From an uncultured Campylobacter sp. (GTDB lineage: Bacteria; Campylobacterota; Campylobacteria; Campylobacterales; Campylobacteraceae), in the NCBI GenBank assembly GCA_937896205.1, contig CALBNA010000029.1, positions 1 to 18,419 on the forward strand: DNA of 18,419 bases, read 5' to 3'. Positions 1-8,507 of this stretch are shown here, in pieces; within the stretch, counting starts at the first letter, position 1, and every line of letters starts with the position of its first letter. A program made the position numbers and the translations under genes. The notes beneath the pieces are model-generated. The model made no database searches. It was not told where the DNA came from and saw only the letters and a list, made by a program, of their open reading frames with translations.

Positions 1-1077
1 ATGCAAAACATCGATGATCTGCGCGTTTGTATCGACAGGCTGGATGATGAAATTTTGCGCCTTATCGACGAGCGCATGGGATTTGTCAAAAAGATCGGCG
101 AGCTGAAGCAGACCGCGGGCAGCGCGATCTACCGCCCGGAGCGCGAGCGCTCGATCATCAGCAGGCTGGACGGCGGAAAGGCGCTAAATCTAAGCAAAGA
201 GGCGATCGAGGCGATATTTTTTGAAATTTTTTCGGTTTCGCGAAATTTGGAAAAGCCGCAGATCGTCGCGTTTTTAGGGCCTTTCGGCACCTATTCGCAC
301 CAAGCCGCCAAGAGCCGCTTCGGCGCGGTAAGCTCCTATCTGCCGCTCTCAAACATCGAGGCGGTCTTTAAAGAGCTTGATAGCGGCGAGGCCAAATACG
401 GCGTCGTGCCGATAGAAAACAACACAGAAGGCGCGGTGGGCGCGACACTAGACTGCCTTGGGCGGTTTGATAGCGTCAAGGTCGTGGCTGAAATTTACAT
501 GGATATCCATCATATTTTTGCGAGCAAGTGCGAAAATTTAAAAGACATTAAACGCATCTACTCGCACCCGCAAGGCTACAATCAGTGCCGCAAATTTTTA
601 GACGATCATATGCTTTCAGCTGTCGAGTTTATCCCGGCAAAATCAACCGCGCAGGCCGCGCAATTAGCTAGCAGCGAGCCAAACTCGGCCGCCATCTGCT
701 CTAAAATCGCAGCCAAGCTTTACGGCGTGCCGATCTTGTTTGAGACGATCGAAGACAACGCCGCAAACCGCACGAGATTTTTTATACTAAGCGATTTTAA
801 AAACGAGCGCGCGCAAAAAAATAAAACATCAATCCTAGCTAAGACCGAGCATCGTCCCGGAGGGCTCGTGGAGCTGCTACTAGCCTTTAGAGACGAGGGT
901 ATAAATATCACCAAGCTAGAGAGCCGTCCGATAAAACAGCGCGAATTTAAGGCGAATTTTTATATAGATTTCGAGGGGCACATCGATGACGACAACGTCC
1001 AAAAAGCGATACAAAAAGCGATAAGCTACGGTCACGAAATCGCGTGGCTAGGAAGCTACGTCGCGTGGGAGGAATGA
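1..1077 (+). CDS. pheA: Bifunctional chorismate mutase / prephenate dehydratase (P-protein)
   Basis: Converts chorismate to prephenate and prephenate to phenylpyruvate, the committed cytosolic steps to phenylalanine. The 358 residues read as an AroQ-type chorismate mutase helix bundle (about 1-85), a prephenate dehydratase domain (about 87-265) and a C-terminal ACT domain (about 275-350). Visible motifs are GPFGTYSH at 93-100, VPIENNTEG at 136-144, the dehydratase TRF triad at 258-260 and the ACT ESRP motif at 307-310, where phenylalanine usually binds for feedback inhibition. The ATG is the first base of the window, so upstream control cannot be seen and an earlier start cannot be excluded, although the N-terminus looks complete for the family. 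The stop is 1 nt before hisC, and the hisC ribosome site (GGGAGGA) lies in its last codons. First gene of a six-gene run. Confidence 0.96.
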   Translation: MQNIDDLRVCIDRLDDEILRLIDERMGFVKKIGELKQTAGSAIYRPERERSIISRLDGGKALNLSKEAIEAIFFEIFSVSRNLEKPQIVAFLGPFGTYSHQAAKSRFGAVSSYLPLSNIEAVFKELDSGEAKYGVVPIENNTEGAVGATLDCLGRFDSVKVVAEIYMDIHHIFASKCENLKDIKRIYSHPQGYNQCRKFLDDHMLSAVEFIPAKSTAQAAQLASSEPNSAAICSKIAAKLYGVPILFETIEDNAANRTRFFILSDFKNERAQKNKTSILAKTEHRPGGLVELLLAFRDEGINITKLESRPIKQREFKANFYIDFEGHIDDDNVQKAIQKAISYGHEIAWLGSYVAWEE

Positions 1078-1078
1078 G

Positions 1079-2179
1079 ATGAAATTTAACGAAAATTTGG
1101 CAAATTTAGTGAGCTACGAGGCGGGCAAACCTATCGAGCTAGTCGTGCGCGAATACGGCATCGACGCCAAAGACGTCATCAAGCTAGCCAGCAACGAAAA
1201 CCCGTACGGCACGAGCCCTGCGGTATTAAAAGCAGTCAGCGAGATAGTAAATAAAATGCACCTCTATCCGGATGACAGCTACTTTGAGCTAAAGGCCGCG
1301 CTAGCTAGTAAATTTGGCGTTAGCGAAAAATCTATCGTAATAGGTTCGGGAAGCGATCAGATAATAGAATTTGCCGTGCATGCAAAGGCAAACGCAAAGA
1401 GGGGAATTTTAACTGCGGGCATAACATTTGCGATGTATGAAATTTACGCTAAAGCAGCGGGTGCGAAGGTGTTTAAAACAAAGAGCAAAGAGCACGACCT
1501 GGGCGAGTTTTTGCAAATTTACAATGCTAAAAAAGACGAGATCGGCGTAGTATTTTTGTGTGTGCCAAATAACCCCCTTGGAGGCTGCCTGGATGCTGAA
1601 GAAATTTATAAATTTTTAGAGCAAATCGATGCCGATACGCTCGTGGTTATCGACGGTGCATATCAGGAGTTTGCTAAATTTAAAGACGCGAAAAAAGAGA
1701 TAAAGCCTCGCGAACTCATAGCTAAATTTCCAAACGCGATATATCTGGGTACGTTTTCTAAGGCTTATGGCCTTGGCGGTATGCGCGTAGGATACGGTAT
1801 CGGCGAAGAAAGCGTGATGAGCGAGCTGGGCAAACTAAGAGCGCCTTTTAATATAACGACGCTTAGTTTAAAAGCGGCTATCGAGGCGCTAAAAGACGAA
1901 GAATTCGTAAAAATGACGCTTGAGACGAACTTTGAGGAGATGAAAAAATACGAAAAATTTGCCGATAAGCACGGCATAAAGCGTCTACCTAGCTTTACGA
2001 ATTTTATCGTTTTTGAATTTGAGCGTCAAAACGCGAGCGAGCTTGCTCAAAATCTGTTAAAAAAAGGTATAATTTTACGTGATCTAAAAGGCTACGGATT
2101 AAACGCGGTTCGCATAACGATCGGACTGCCTAGTCAAAACGACGTAGTTTTAAAACAAATTGGGGGAAATTTAAAGTAA
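1079..2179 (+). CDS. hisC: Histidinol-phosphate aminotransferase
   Basis: PLP enzyme of histidine synthesis: it transaminates imidazole acetol-phosphate to histidinol-phosphate, and HisC enzymes often also act on aromatic keto acids. The 366 residues are full length for the family. Fold type I landmarks are visible: ASNENPYG near 37-44, the NNP turn at 164-166, IDGAYQEF with Asp192 and Tyr195, and the [10 protein letters not shown] block in which Lys228 should carry the PLP. It sits directly after pheA (1 nt gap) and its TAA touches the fliF ATG with no gap. Position next to pheA suggests it may also serve phenylalanine or tyrosine synthesis; that is inference. Identity is clear from motifs; the exact substrate preference is not. 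Confidence 0.95.
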   Translation: MKFNENLANLVSYEAGKPIELVVREYGIDAKDVIKLASNENPYGTSPAVLKAVSEIVNKMHLYPDDSYFELKAALASKFGVSEKSIVIGSGSDQIIEFAVHAKANAKRGILTAGITFAMYEIYAKAAGAKVFKTKSKEHDLGEFLQIYNAKKDEIGVVFLCVPNNPLGGCLDAEEIYKFLEQIDADTLVVIDGAYQEFAKFKDAKKEIKPRELIAKFPNAIYLGTFSKAYGLGGMRVGYGIGEESVMSELGKLRAPFNITTLSLKAAIEALKDEEFVKMTLETNFEEMKKYEKFADKHGIKRLPSFTNFIVFEFERQNASELAQNLLKKGIILRDLKGYGLNAVRITIGLPSQNDVVLKQIGGNLK

Positions 2180-3874
2180 ATGGATTTCAAAACCGCAATT
2201 CAACAAATCGGACAGGTCTATCACAACCTCTCGTTAAGACAGCGCCTAGTCGCCGCGGGCTCGGTCGTGCTCGTGGTCGGTTTTTTAGTGTTTTTGAGCA
2301 TTCACAAAAGCTCAAACGAAAACTACGACGGCTATAGCGTACTTTTTGAAAACACTTCCGCCGCAGACTCTGCGCTAATAATCCAGCAGCTTGAAAAAGA
2401 TAAGGTAAAGTATAAAATTTTAAACGAGGGCACGATTTTGGTGCCAAACTCGGACGTTTACCGTGAGAGGATCTCGATCGCGTCGCTTGGGATTTTAAAG
2501 GACGGTAAGGTTGGATTTGAGATTTTCGATAAACAAGAATTTGGCGCGACTGATGCCGAGCAAAAGGTCAAATTTCAGCGTGCGCTCGAGGGAGAGTTAG
2601 CTCGCACGATCGAAAGTCTAGCACCGATAAACAAAGCCATCGTGCGTATCGCGATACCCAAAGAAACGATTTTTACCGAGCGAGCCACGCCGCCAAGTGC
2701 GTCTATCGTGTTAAATTTAAAAGACGGACAGAGCTTAAATTTAAAACAAATCACGGGTATTAAAAATTTGGTCGCGGCCGCGGTGGCAAATTTAAAACCA
2801 GAGCAAGTAAAAATCGTAAGCCAGGACGGAGTACCGCTAGGCGAGGAGGACGGCGAATACGATAGCGATCAGATCACGCAACAAATCCGCTACAAACGCG
2901 ACGCCGAGCACAATCTCGAAGAAAAAATTATAAACGTCCTATCGCCTATCGTGGGCGGCTCGGATAAGGTCGTAGCCAAAGTAACGATAGACTTTGACTT
3001 TGCTAGAAAAGATAGCCAAAGCGAGACCTTTGATCCAAACTCTGTGGCTAGAAGCGAGCAAAACGTCGAAGAAAAACGCCAAGGCAGCAAAGAAGCCGAA
3101 GTACAAGGCGTGCCTGGGGCTGTGAGCAATATCGGTCCGGTCGAAGGCCTGCAAGACGGTAAAATGAAAGAGCTGTACTCAAAAAGCTCATCTACGACAA
3201 ACTATGAAATTTCAAAAAAAGTCGAGCGCGTCAAGGATCAGTTTGCCAAGATAAACCGCCTAAGCGCCGCTGTCGTCGTGGATGGAAAATACGAAAATAA
3301 AAAAGACGAAAAAGGAAATCCTACTAGCGAAATAGCCTACGTACCGCTTGATAAAGAGCAGCTAGCGCGCATCGACGCTCTTATCCGCCAGTCTATCGGC
3401 TTTGATCAAAACAGAGGCGACGAGGTCACTGTTAGTAACTTTGAGTTCCAGCGTCAAGACGGACAGACGCCGGCTAGCAAAGTTCAGTCCTTTTTCGAGC
3501 TTTACGTAGTGCCGTTTTTACCTATCTTAAAGTATCTTTTTGTAGCGATCTTACTATATGTATTCTACAAGAAAGTCATTACGCCGTTTATGACCAAAAT
3601 GCTTGAGGACGTAAAAGAAGAAGAGATCGATCTATCCGAAAATGAGGTTCAGCTCGAGGATAGCGAAGATACGCTGGAGAAATTTCAAGCAGCTAGGAAA
3701 AAGGTCGAAGAGCAGCTGGGTATCGGAGATAACTTTAACGAGGACGACCTGCGCTACGATGTATTACTAGAAAAGATGAAACTAGTCGTTCAAGATCGCA
3801 GTGAAGAGATAGCCGTATTGCTTCAAGATATGATAAAAAACGATTCTGACTTTAGCAACCGTAAGGACTTTTAA
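2180..3874 (+). CDS. fliF: Flagellar MS-ring protein FliF
   Basis: Inner-membrane protein that builds the MS ring, the base of the flagellum housing the export gate and carrying the FliG rotor. It has 564 residues. A first membrane helix lies at about 23-43, a large periplasmic part with ring-building motifs follows, and a second helix at about 444-463 leads to a cytoplasmic tail of about 100 residues. That acidic tail, ending in DLRYDVLLEKM and the final helix, matches the known FliG-binding region. The start codon directly abuts the hisC stop. The nearest purine-rich site (GGGGGA, 2162-2167) is about 12 nt away, so translation probably depends on coupling to hisC. Its stop overlaps the fliG ATG by one base. 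No sigma54 or sigma28 promoter was seen just upstream. Confidence 0.96.
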   Translation: MDFKTAIQQIGQVYHNLSLRQRLVAAGSVVLVVGFLVFLSIHKSSNENYDGYSVLFENTSAADSALIIQQLEKDKVKYKILNEGTILVPNSDVYRERISIASLGILKDGKVGFEIFDKQEFGATDAEQKVKFQRALEGELARTIESLAPINKAIVRIAIPKETIFTERATPPSASIVLNLKDGQSLNLKQITGIKNLVAAAVANLKPEQVKIVSQDGVPLGEEDGEYDSDQITQQIRYKRDAEHNLEEKIINVLSPIVGGSDKVVAKVTIDFDFARKDSQSETFDPNSVARSEQNVEEKRQGSKEAEVQGVPGAVSNIGPVEGLQDGKMKELYSKSSSTTNYEISKKVERVKDQFAKINRLSAAVVVDGKYENKKDEKGNPTSEIAYVPLDKEQLARIDALIRQSIGFDQNRGDEVTVSNFEFQRQDGQTPASKVQSFFELYVVPFLPILKYLFVAILLYVFYKKVITPFMTKMLEDVKEEEIDLSENEVQLEDSEDTLEKFQAARKKVEEQLGIGDNFNEDDLRYDVLLEKMKLVVQDRSEEIAVLLQDMIKNDSDFSNRKDF

Positions 3875-4905
3875 TGGCAATAAAGTTAAATGAACAACAA
3901 AAGATGATTTACGACGACCTTTCGATGCCCGAAAAGGTCGCTATTTTGCTTATTCAGCTAGGTGAGGACGTTACGACGCTACTGTTTTCGCATATGGAGG
4001 TTGACGTCATAACCGAAATTTCGCGCTATATAGCTACCGCAAAGAGTACCGACAAAAGCGTAGCTGCTGCGGTTTTAGAAGAATTTTACGCTCTCATGCA
4101 GTCAAATCAATATATGAGAAGCGGCGGCTTGGAGTACGCGAAAGAAATTTTATACCGCACCTTTGGTCCTGAAGCCGCGCAAAAGATACTCGACAAGCTC
4201 GCAAAAAGCATGGAAAACACAAAGAGCTTCGGTTATCTTACCAAGGTCAAGCCTCAGCAGCTTGCGGACTTTATCGTTAACGAACACCCGCAGACTATCG
4301 CGCTTATTTTGGCGCATATGGACTCGACTAGTGCGGCCGAGACGCTTTCGTTTTTTAATAACGAGCTTAGAAGCGAGGTTGTCGTAAGAATGGCAAATTT
4401 GGGCGACATCAGTCCGTCTATAATCAAACGCGTTTCAACGGTGCTAGAAGGCAAACTAGAGAGCCTCACGTCCTACAAGGTCGAGGTCGGCGGACCAAGA
4501 GCCGTGGCGGAGGTGTTAAATCGCCTCGGACAAAAAGCTTCAAAAGCTACGATCGAATATATCGAAGACGTCGACGACAAGCTCGCTACGACGATCAAAG
4601 AGCTTATGTTTACCTTTGAGGATATTAACACCCTCAATCAAGCAGCTATCCGCGAAATACTTAAAAACGTCGATAAAAAAGACCTCATGGTCGCTCTAAA
4701 AGGCAGCGGCGACGCATTGAGAGATAAATTTCTCTCCAGTATGTCTCAGCGCGCCAGCGACTCGTTTAAAGAGGAGATGCAGTTTTTGGGAGCGGTGCGC
4801 GTAAAAGACGTCGAAGAGGCGCAGCGCCGCATAGTAGAGCAGGTTCAGGCCCTAGCCGAAAGCGGGGCGTTCCAAATAGGCGAAAGCGATGAGATGATAG
4901 AATGA
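3874..4905 (+). CDS. fliG: Flagellar motor switch protein FliG
   Basis: Cytoplasmic rotor protein bound to FliF; its C-terminal domain meets the stator and takes part in torque and direction switching. It has 343 residues, the usual length. The N-terminal FliF-binding domain (about 1-100) is followed by the middle domain with the FliM-binding EHPQ motif at 137-140, and by the C-terminal torque domain (about 245-335) starting with MFTFEDI and rich in charged residues. The ATG overlaps the fliF TAA (TAATG), with an AAGGA site about 6 nt upstream. The end overlaps fliH by ATGA. Motif and neighbourhood agree, so the call is firm. Confidence 0.97.
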   Translation: MAIKLNEQQKMIYDDLSMPEKVAILLIQLGEDVTTLLFSHMEVDVITEISRYIATAKSTDKSVAAAVLEEFYALMQSNQYMRSGGLEYAKEILYRTFGPEAAQKILDKLAKSMENTKSFGYLTKVKPQQLADFIVNEHPQTIALILAHMDSTSAAETLSFFNNELRSEVVVRMANLGDISPSIIKRVSTVLEGKLESLTSYKVEVGGPRAVAEVLNRLGQKASKATIEYIEDVDDKLATTIKELMFTFEDINTLNQAAIREILKNVDKKDLMVALKGSGDALRDKFLSSMSQRASDSFKEEMQFLGAVRVKDVEEAQRRIVEQVQALAESGAFQIGESDEMIE

Positions 4906-5714
4906 AAAGTAGCGTAATAACAAATGAGCGCTCAAAAGAGCACTTTATAGAAAACTATCGGTTTAAAATTTTAGGTCAGGAAAAAAGAAGCGAGGATACA
5001 CACTCGGCCCACGAAAGCGAATCCGGTCGCGCGACCGAGCATAACGAGCGAGTCTTAAACGGCGGGCAGGAGAGCTCAAATTTAGGCGAAGCAAAAGAGC
5101 AGGGCGGGCATTTTAAGCCTGAGTCAAGCTTCATCGAGGAGCTTTTGAAGCGTACCGATGAGATGAGCGGCAGTATGATAAAGCTGCAAATGCAAATCGA
5201 AAACCAAGAAAACGAATTTGCTAAACGCCTAGAGAGCGAGATCCAGCGCGCTAAAGAGGACGGCATAAAGCAGGGCAGAGACGAGGCGGCGGCTAAATTT
5301 GACGAGGAGTTAAGAGCGCTTGAGAGTAGATATCTAGGCTCGATAAATAAGCTAGAGGAGCAGGCGGCTAAATTTGAAAGCCTCATCTCATCTAGCGAGG
5401 CGCAGTTACCCGCTACCGCAGTTGATATAGCCAAAGAGGTCGTGAAAAAAGAGATTTCGCTAAATTCGGCAAACATCGCTGCAGCTATCTGCAAAGAGCT
5501 TTTTAGCGAGATAAAAGACGCCAAAGAGGTGCAGGTTAAAGTAAATCCGAAAGATTACGAGTTTATCAAAGAAAATTTCTCCGGTCAAAACGTCAAAATC
5601 TCCGCCGACGAAGCCATCAGCGCGGGCGGAGCGATCGTGCTTAGCGATGCGGGCAACCTCGAGGGCACGATCGAAGCCAGACTAGAAAAAATCAAAAAGA
5701 TAATAGGACAATGA
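4902..5714 (+). CDS. fliH: Flagellar assembly protein FliH
   Basis: Regulator and stator of the flagellar type III export ATPase FliI, in the cytoplasm beneath the MS ring. It has 270 residues. The N-terminal 75 or so are polar and look disordered, 78-165 is a long charged coiled coil, and 168-270 is the FliH/YscL C-terminal domain, with the VNPKDYEFIKENF block and the AISAGGAIVLSDAG turn before the last helix. The start overlaps the end of fliG (ATGA) and the end overlaps dxs in the same way, so translational coupling is likely. fliI is not next to it here; to my memory it lies elsewhere in C. jejuni too. FliH is poorly conserved, so the call rests on the C-terminal motif plus the position after fliG. 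Confidence 0.9.
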   Translation: MKSSVITNERSKEHFIENYRFKILGQEKRSEDTHSAHESESGRATEHNERVLNGGQESSNLGEAKEQGGHFKPESSFIEELLKRTDEMSGSMIKLQMQIENQENEFAKRLESEIQRAKEDGIKQGRDEAAAKFDEELRALESRYLGSINKLEEQAAKFESLISSSEAQLPATAVDIAKEVVKKEISLNSANIAAAICKELFSEIKDAKEVQVKVNPKDYEFIKENFSGQNVKISADEAISAGGAIVLSDAGNLEGTIEARLEKIKKIIGQ

Positions 5715-7561
5715 TAGACGTAAAATCTATGAACATGGAGGAGCTCGAAGCGCTTTGCGGGAAGCTCCGTGATAAAATTTTACAAACCGTCAGCGCAAAT
5801 GGCGGGCATCTTAGCTCAAACATCGGCGCGGTCGAGCTTATCGTAGCGATGCACTATGTTTTTGATGCCGCAAAAGATCCGTTTATATTTGACGTCAGCC
5901 ACCAAAGCTACGCGCACAAGCTAATCACCGGACGCTGGGATAAATTTGACACGCTTAGAAAATTCGGCGGTATCAGCGGCTACACCAAGCCTTCCGAGAG
6001 CAAATACGACTACTTTATCGCAGGTCACAGCTCCACATCGATCTCGCTAGCAGTGGGCGCGTCAAAGGCGATCAAGCTAAAGGACGAGGATCGCATCCCC
6101 GTGGCCCTCATCGGTGACGGCTCGATGAGCGCGGGTATCGCGTACGAGGCGCTAAATGAGCTCGGCGATATCAAAAACCCATGCGTCATCGTCCTAAACG
6201 ACAACGAAATGAGCATCAGCAAGCCCATCGGCGCCTTTAGCAACTACCTCTCGCAGATGATGGCGGGGCCGCTGTATCAGAAGTTTAAAAGCCGCGTCGA
6301 GCGATTTTTGAGCTATATGCCAGACGGCGCCGCGTATATGGCGCGCAGGATGGAGGAGGGCATTAGGATATTTACGCCCGGGATGTTTTTCGAGGAGCTG
6401 GGGCTTGAGTACATCGGTCCCGTAAACGGCCACGACGTGAAGGCGCTTATCGAGGCATTTAGCGTCGCAAAAGGGATGAAAAAGCCCGTCGTCGTGCACG
6501 CCCAGACGCTAAAAGGCAAGGGCTACGAAAAGGCCGAGGGGCATCTAGCTAGCTGGCACGGCGTGAGCCCGTTTGATCTTCAAAGCGGCGAAGCTATCAA
6601 AAAATCAGCCGCCAAATCTGCCACCGCGCTCTTTGCGGAAAATTTGACTGAGCTAGCTAGAGAGCATAAAAATATCGTCGGAGTCACCGCCGCGATGCCT
6701 ACCGGTACTGGCATAGACGCTCTTATGGAGAGGTTTCCCGATAGATTTTGGGACGTCGCGATCGCCGAGCAGCATGCCGTTGCCTCGATGGCAGCGATGG
6801 CGAAGGAGGGCTTTAAGCCATTTATTGCGATTTATTCGACTTTTTTGCAGCGGGCATTTGACCAGGTCGTGCACGACTGTGCGATCATGAACTTAAGCGT
6901 CGTCTTTGCGATGGACCGCGCGGGCATCGTCGGCGAGGACGGCGAGACGCATCAGGGCGCATTTGACGTTAGCTATCTAAATTTGATCCCGAATTTGACA
7001 ATTTTCGCGCCTCGCTGTGCCGATAGTTTTAGGCTAGCGATGCGCTACGCCTACGCTCACGAGGGGCCTTGCGCTTTTCGCTATCCGCGCGGAGCTTTTG
7101 CGCTGGCGCAGGGCGAATTTGAGGCGAGAGAGCTAAAGCTCGGCAAAGGCGAAATCTTGGTCGAGAGTAGTGGCGAAGCGGCATTTATCGCATATGGCAA
7201 TGCCGTTGGCAAGGCAAACGCCGCTCGAAACATTTTGCTTGAAAAAACGGACGGCAAATTTGACCCGAGTCTTGTTGATCTAGTGTTTGTTAAGCCGCTT
7301 GACGGCGAACTTTTGCAAGAGATCACGCGCAGGCATAAAATTTGGTATGTATTTTCCGATACCGCAAAAAAGGGTGGCGTAGGCGAGATTTTAGCTGCAT
7401 TTTTGCAAGAGCAGCGCATTTTTGATGTGCGCATCGTTAGCTTTGAGTTTGACGACGCGTTTATCCCGCACGGTGCTACGGCCGATGTCGAGAGGACTCT
7501 AGGTATCGACGCGGCAAGCATTTGCGATAAAATTTTAGCCCAGAGGACGGATCAAATTTGA
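5711..7561 (+). CDS. dxs: 1-deoxy-D-xylulose-5-phosphate synthase
   Basis: Thiamine-diphosphate enzyme joining pyruvate and glyceraldehyde-3-phosphate, the first step of the MEP isoprenoid pathway, also feeding thiamine and pyridoxal synthesis. It has 616 residues, full length. The TPP-binding motif starts at GDGS 135-138 and runs to the NDNEMSIS stretch at 163-170. The GGHLSSNIG block has the conserved His33. The pyrimidine domain has EQHA at 353-356, where Glu353 should be the catalytic glutamate, and DRAGIVGEDGETHQG at 402-416. It overlaps fliH by 4 nt and has a close AGGA site (5705-5708), so its expression is tied to the flagellar genes. It is the last gene of the left operon. Confidence 0.97.
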   Translation: MIDVKSMNMEELEALCGKLRDKILQTVSANGGHLSSNIGAVELIVAMHYVFDAAKDPFIFDVSHQSYAHKLITGRWDKFDTLRKFGGISGYTKPSESKYDYFIAGHSSTSISLAVGASKAIKLKDEDRIPVALIGDGSMSAGIAYEALNELGDIKNPCVIVLNDNEMSISKPIGAFSNYLSQMMAGPLYQKFKSRVERFLSYMPDGAAYMARRMEEGIRIFTPGMFFEELGLEYIGPVNGHDVKALIEAFSVAKGMKKPVVVHAQTLKGKGYEKAEGHLASWHGVSPFDLQSGEAIKKSAAKSATALFAENLTELAREHKNIVGVTAAMPTGTGIDALMERFPDRFWDVAIAEQHAVASMAAMAKEGFKPFIAIYSTFLQRAFDQVVHDCAIMNLSVVFAMDRAGIVGEDGETHQGAFDVSYLNLIPNLTIFAPRCADSFRLAMRYAYAHEGPCAFRYPRGAFALAQGEFEARELKLGKGEILVESSGEAAFIAYGNAVGKANAARNILLEKTDGKFDPSLVDLVFVKPLDGELLQEITRRHKIWYVFSDTAKKGGVGEILAAFLQEQRIFDVRIVSFEFDDAFIPHGATADVERTLGIDAASICDKILAQRTDQI

Positions 7562-7603
7562 GCTGAAGCATTCTTGTGCGTTTTGGCGAGAGTATTTGTG
7601 CAT

Positions 7604-7636
7604 AAAAGGTACAAATTTGAGCTAAATTCACCTTTT
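7604..7636 (+). terminator. Possible terminator hairpin after dxs
   Basis: AAAAGGT (7604-7610) pairs with ACCTTTT (7630-7636), and an inner AATTT/AAATT stem closes a GAGCT loop. The outer arm ends in a short T run, 43 bases after the dxs stop. The stem is AT-rich with a small internal loop, so it may be weak or only a by-product of the frequent AAATTT word. Confidence 0.3.
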
Positions 7637-7810
7637 ACGCTCGGTCTTGCTGCTTTTACCTTTAAATGATGCGGGCAAATTTAATTAAAACAAAAGATCA
7701 AATTTAGCAGAACACACTAATCCCAAAAATCAAAATTTGACTTCAAGAATCATGCCAAAATTTATAAAAAGTACAAATTTAAACCCAAAACTGACATAAA
7801 TTTTAGTAAA

Positions 7811-7825
7811 TAATAATTTATATTA
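7811..7825. promoter_or_regulatory. Candidate PerR/Fur box upstream of perR
   Basis: The 15 bases TAATAATTTATATTA form a 7-1-7 inverted repeat with five of seven positions symmetric, the layout of Fur/PerR operators. It lies 64 bases before the perR start. C. jejuni PerR is known to repress its own gene, so autoregulation is a fair inference. The AT-rich setting makes chance matches easy. Confidence 0.45.
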
Positions 7826-7889
7826 CCAACTATAAAGAGGTTTTAAATAAAATTTTTGTATATATAGCTAAAAAATATCAGGAAAAACG

Positions 7890-8300
7890 ATGAACTATAT
7901 GGAACTTCTCAAAACTCACGGCCTCAAAGCCACCCCGCAGCGCCTCAGCGTGCTCAAGATCCTCGACCGCCACACGCACCCGACGATCGATGAGCTTTAC
8001 GACGAGATCTGTGCTGAAAACCCGTCCGTATCGCTCGCGACGGTGTATAAAAACCTAAATATGCTAAAGGACGAGGGGCTCGTCGTCGAAGTCAATATGC
8101 CAAACCAAAAGGCGCGCTACGATATCTTTAGCTATCCGCACATCCACGTCGTATGCGAGAGCTGCGGGCACGTCGAGGACTATAACTTCTGCGAGGCGCT
8201 AAGCGAGTACAAGGAAAATTTAGAAAGAAAGCTCGGAAATTTCATCGAAAAGATGAATGTGCTCGTAACCGTGAAGGACTGCCAAAACTGCCGCCATTAG
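7890..8300 (+). CDS. perR: Peroxide-responsive Fur-family repressor PerR
   Basis: Metal-dependent repressor of oxidative-stress genes such as catalase and alkyl hydroperoxide reductase. It has 136 residues: a winged helix with ATPQR at 14-18 and SLATVYKNL at 48-56, then a metal-binding dimer domain. Two CxxC pairs (Cys89/Cys92 and Cys131/Cys134) should hold the structural zinc. Aligned by eye to B. subtilis PerR with a constant offset of seven, all five regulatory-site ligands are present: His30, Asp78, His84, His86 and Asp97. That, its length, and its place directly after dxs (as for Cj0322) favour PerR over Fur. The ATG follows an AGGAAA site by 4 nt. It is alone in its own transcription unit, with a likely operator upstream and terminator downstream. 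Confidence 0.92.
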   Translation: MNYMELLKTHGLKATPQRLSVLKILDRHTHPTIDELYDEICAENPSVSLATVYKNLNMLKDEGLVVEVNMPNQKARYDIFSYPHIHVVCESCGHVEDYNFCEALSEYKENLERKLGNFIEKMNVLVTVKDCQNCRH

Positions 8301-8307
8301 GCTTTTT

Positions 8308-8334
8308 GCTCGCTTTTTTGGCGAGCTAAATTTT
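8308..8334 (+). terminator. Rho-independent terminator of perR
   Basis: GCTCGC (8308-8313) pairs perfectly with GCGAGC (8321-8326) around a 7-base loop of TTTTTTG, followed by TAAATTTT. It starts 8 bases after the perR stop. The stem is GC-rich and the tail is T-rich on the + strand only. Confidence 0.6.
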
Positions 8335-8507
8335 CTCTCGTTTATAGCTTTATAATGAATTAAATTCGGGATTATGCCGATAAAATTTGCCGCTGTTTTT
8401 GATCCTGCAAGCGAGCTTTTATCAAGAATAAATTATACTCGCAAGAGCTTTGGTAGTGCCAAAACAGCGATATATTGCATCTTAACCTACTTAAATCATA
8501 CTAAACC

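Larger units (their letters stand above)
7562..7889. other. dxs-perR intergenic region
   Basis: A 328-base gap with no credible gene. It is AT-rich and holds about eight copies of AAATTT, a weak hairpin just after dxs, and a Fur-like inverted repeat about 65 bases before perR. The stretch 7855-7870 has TATATA-type sequence that could be the perR -10 element, but I cannot fix the hexamer. Confidence 0.6.

Noticed and set aside
4976..5524. A 182-codon minus-strand frame opposite fliH
   Set aside because: Ser/Leu-rich shadow of the fliH coiled coil, produced by codon bias; fliH fits its operon and family.
7890..8300. Calling the regulator Fur
   Set aside because: Length, place after dxs and the five PerR-type ligands fit PerR better; Fur of C. 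jejuni, as I remember it, is longer at the N-terminus.
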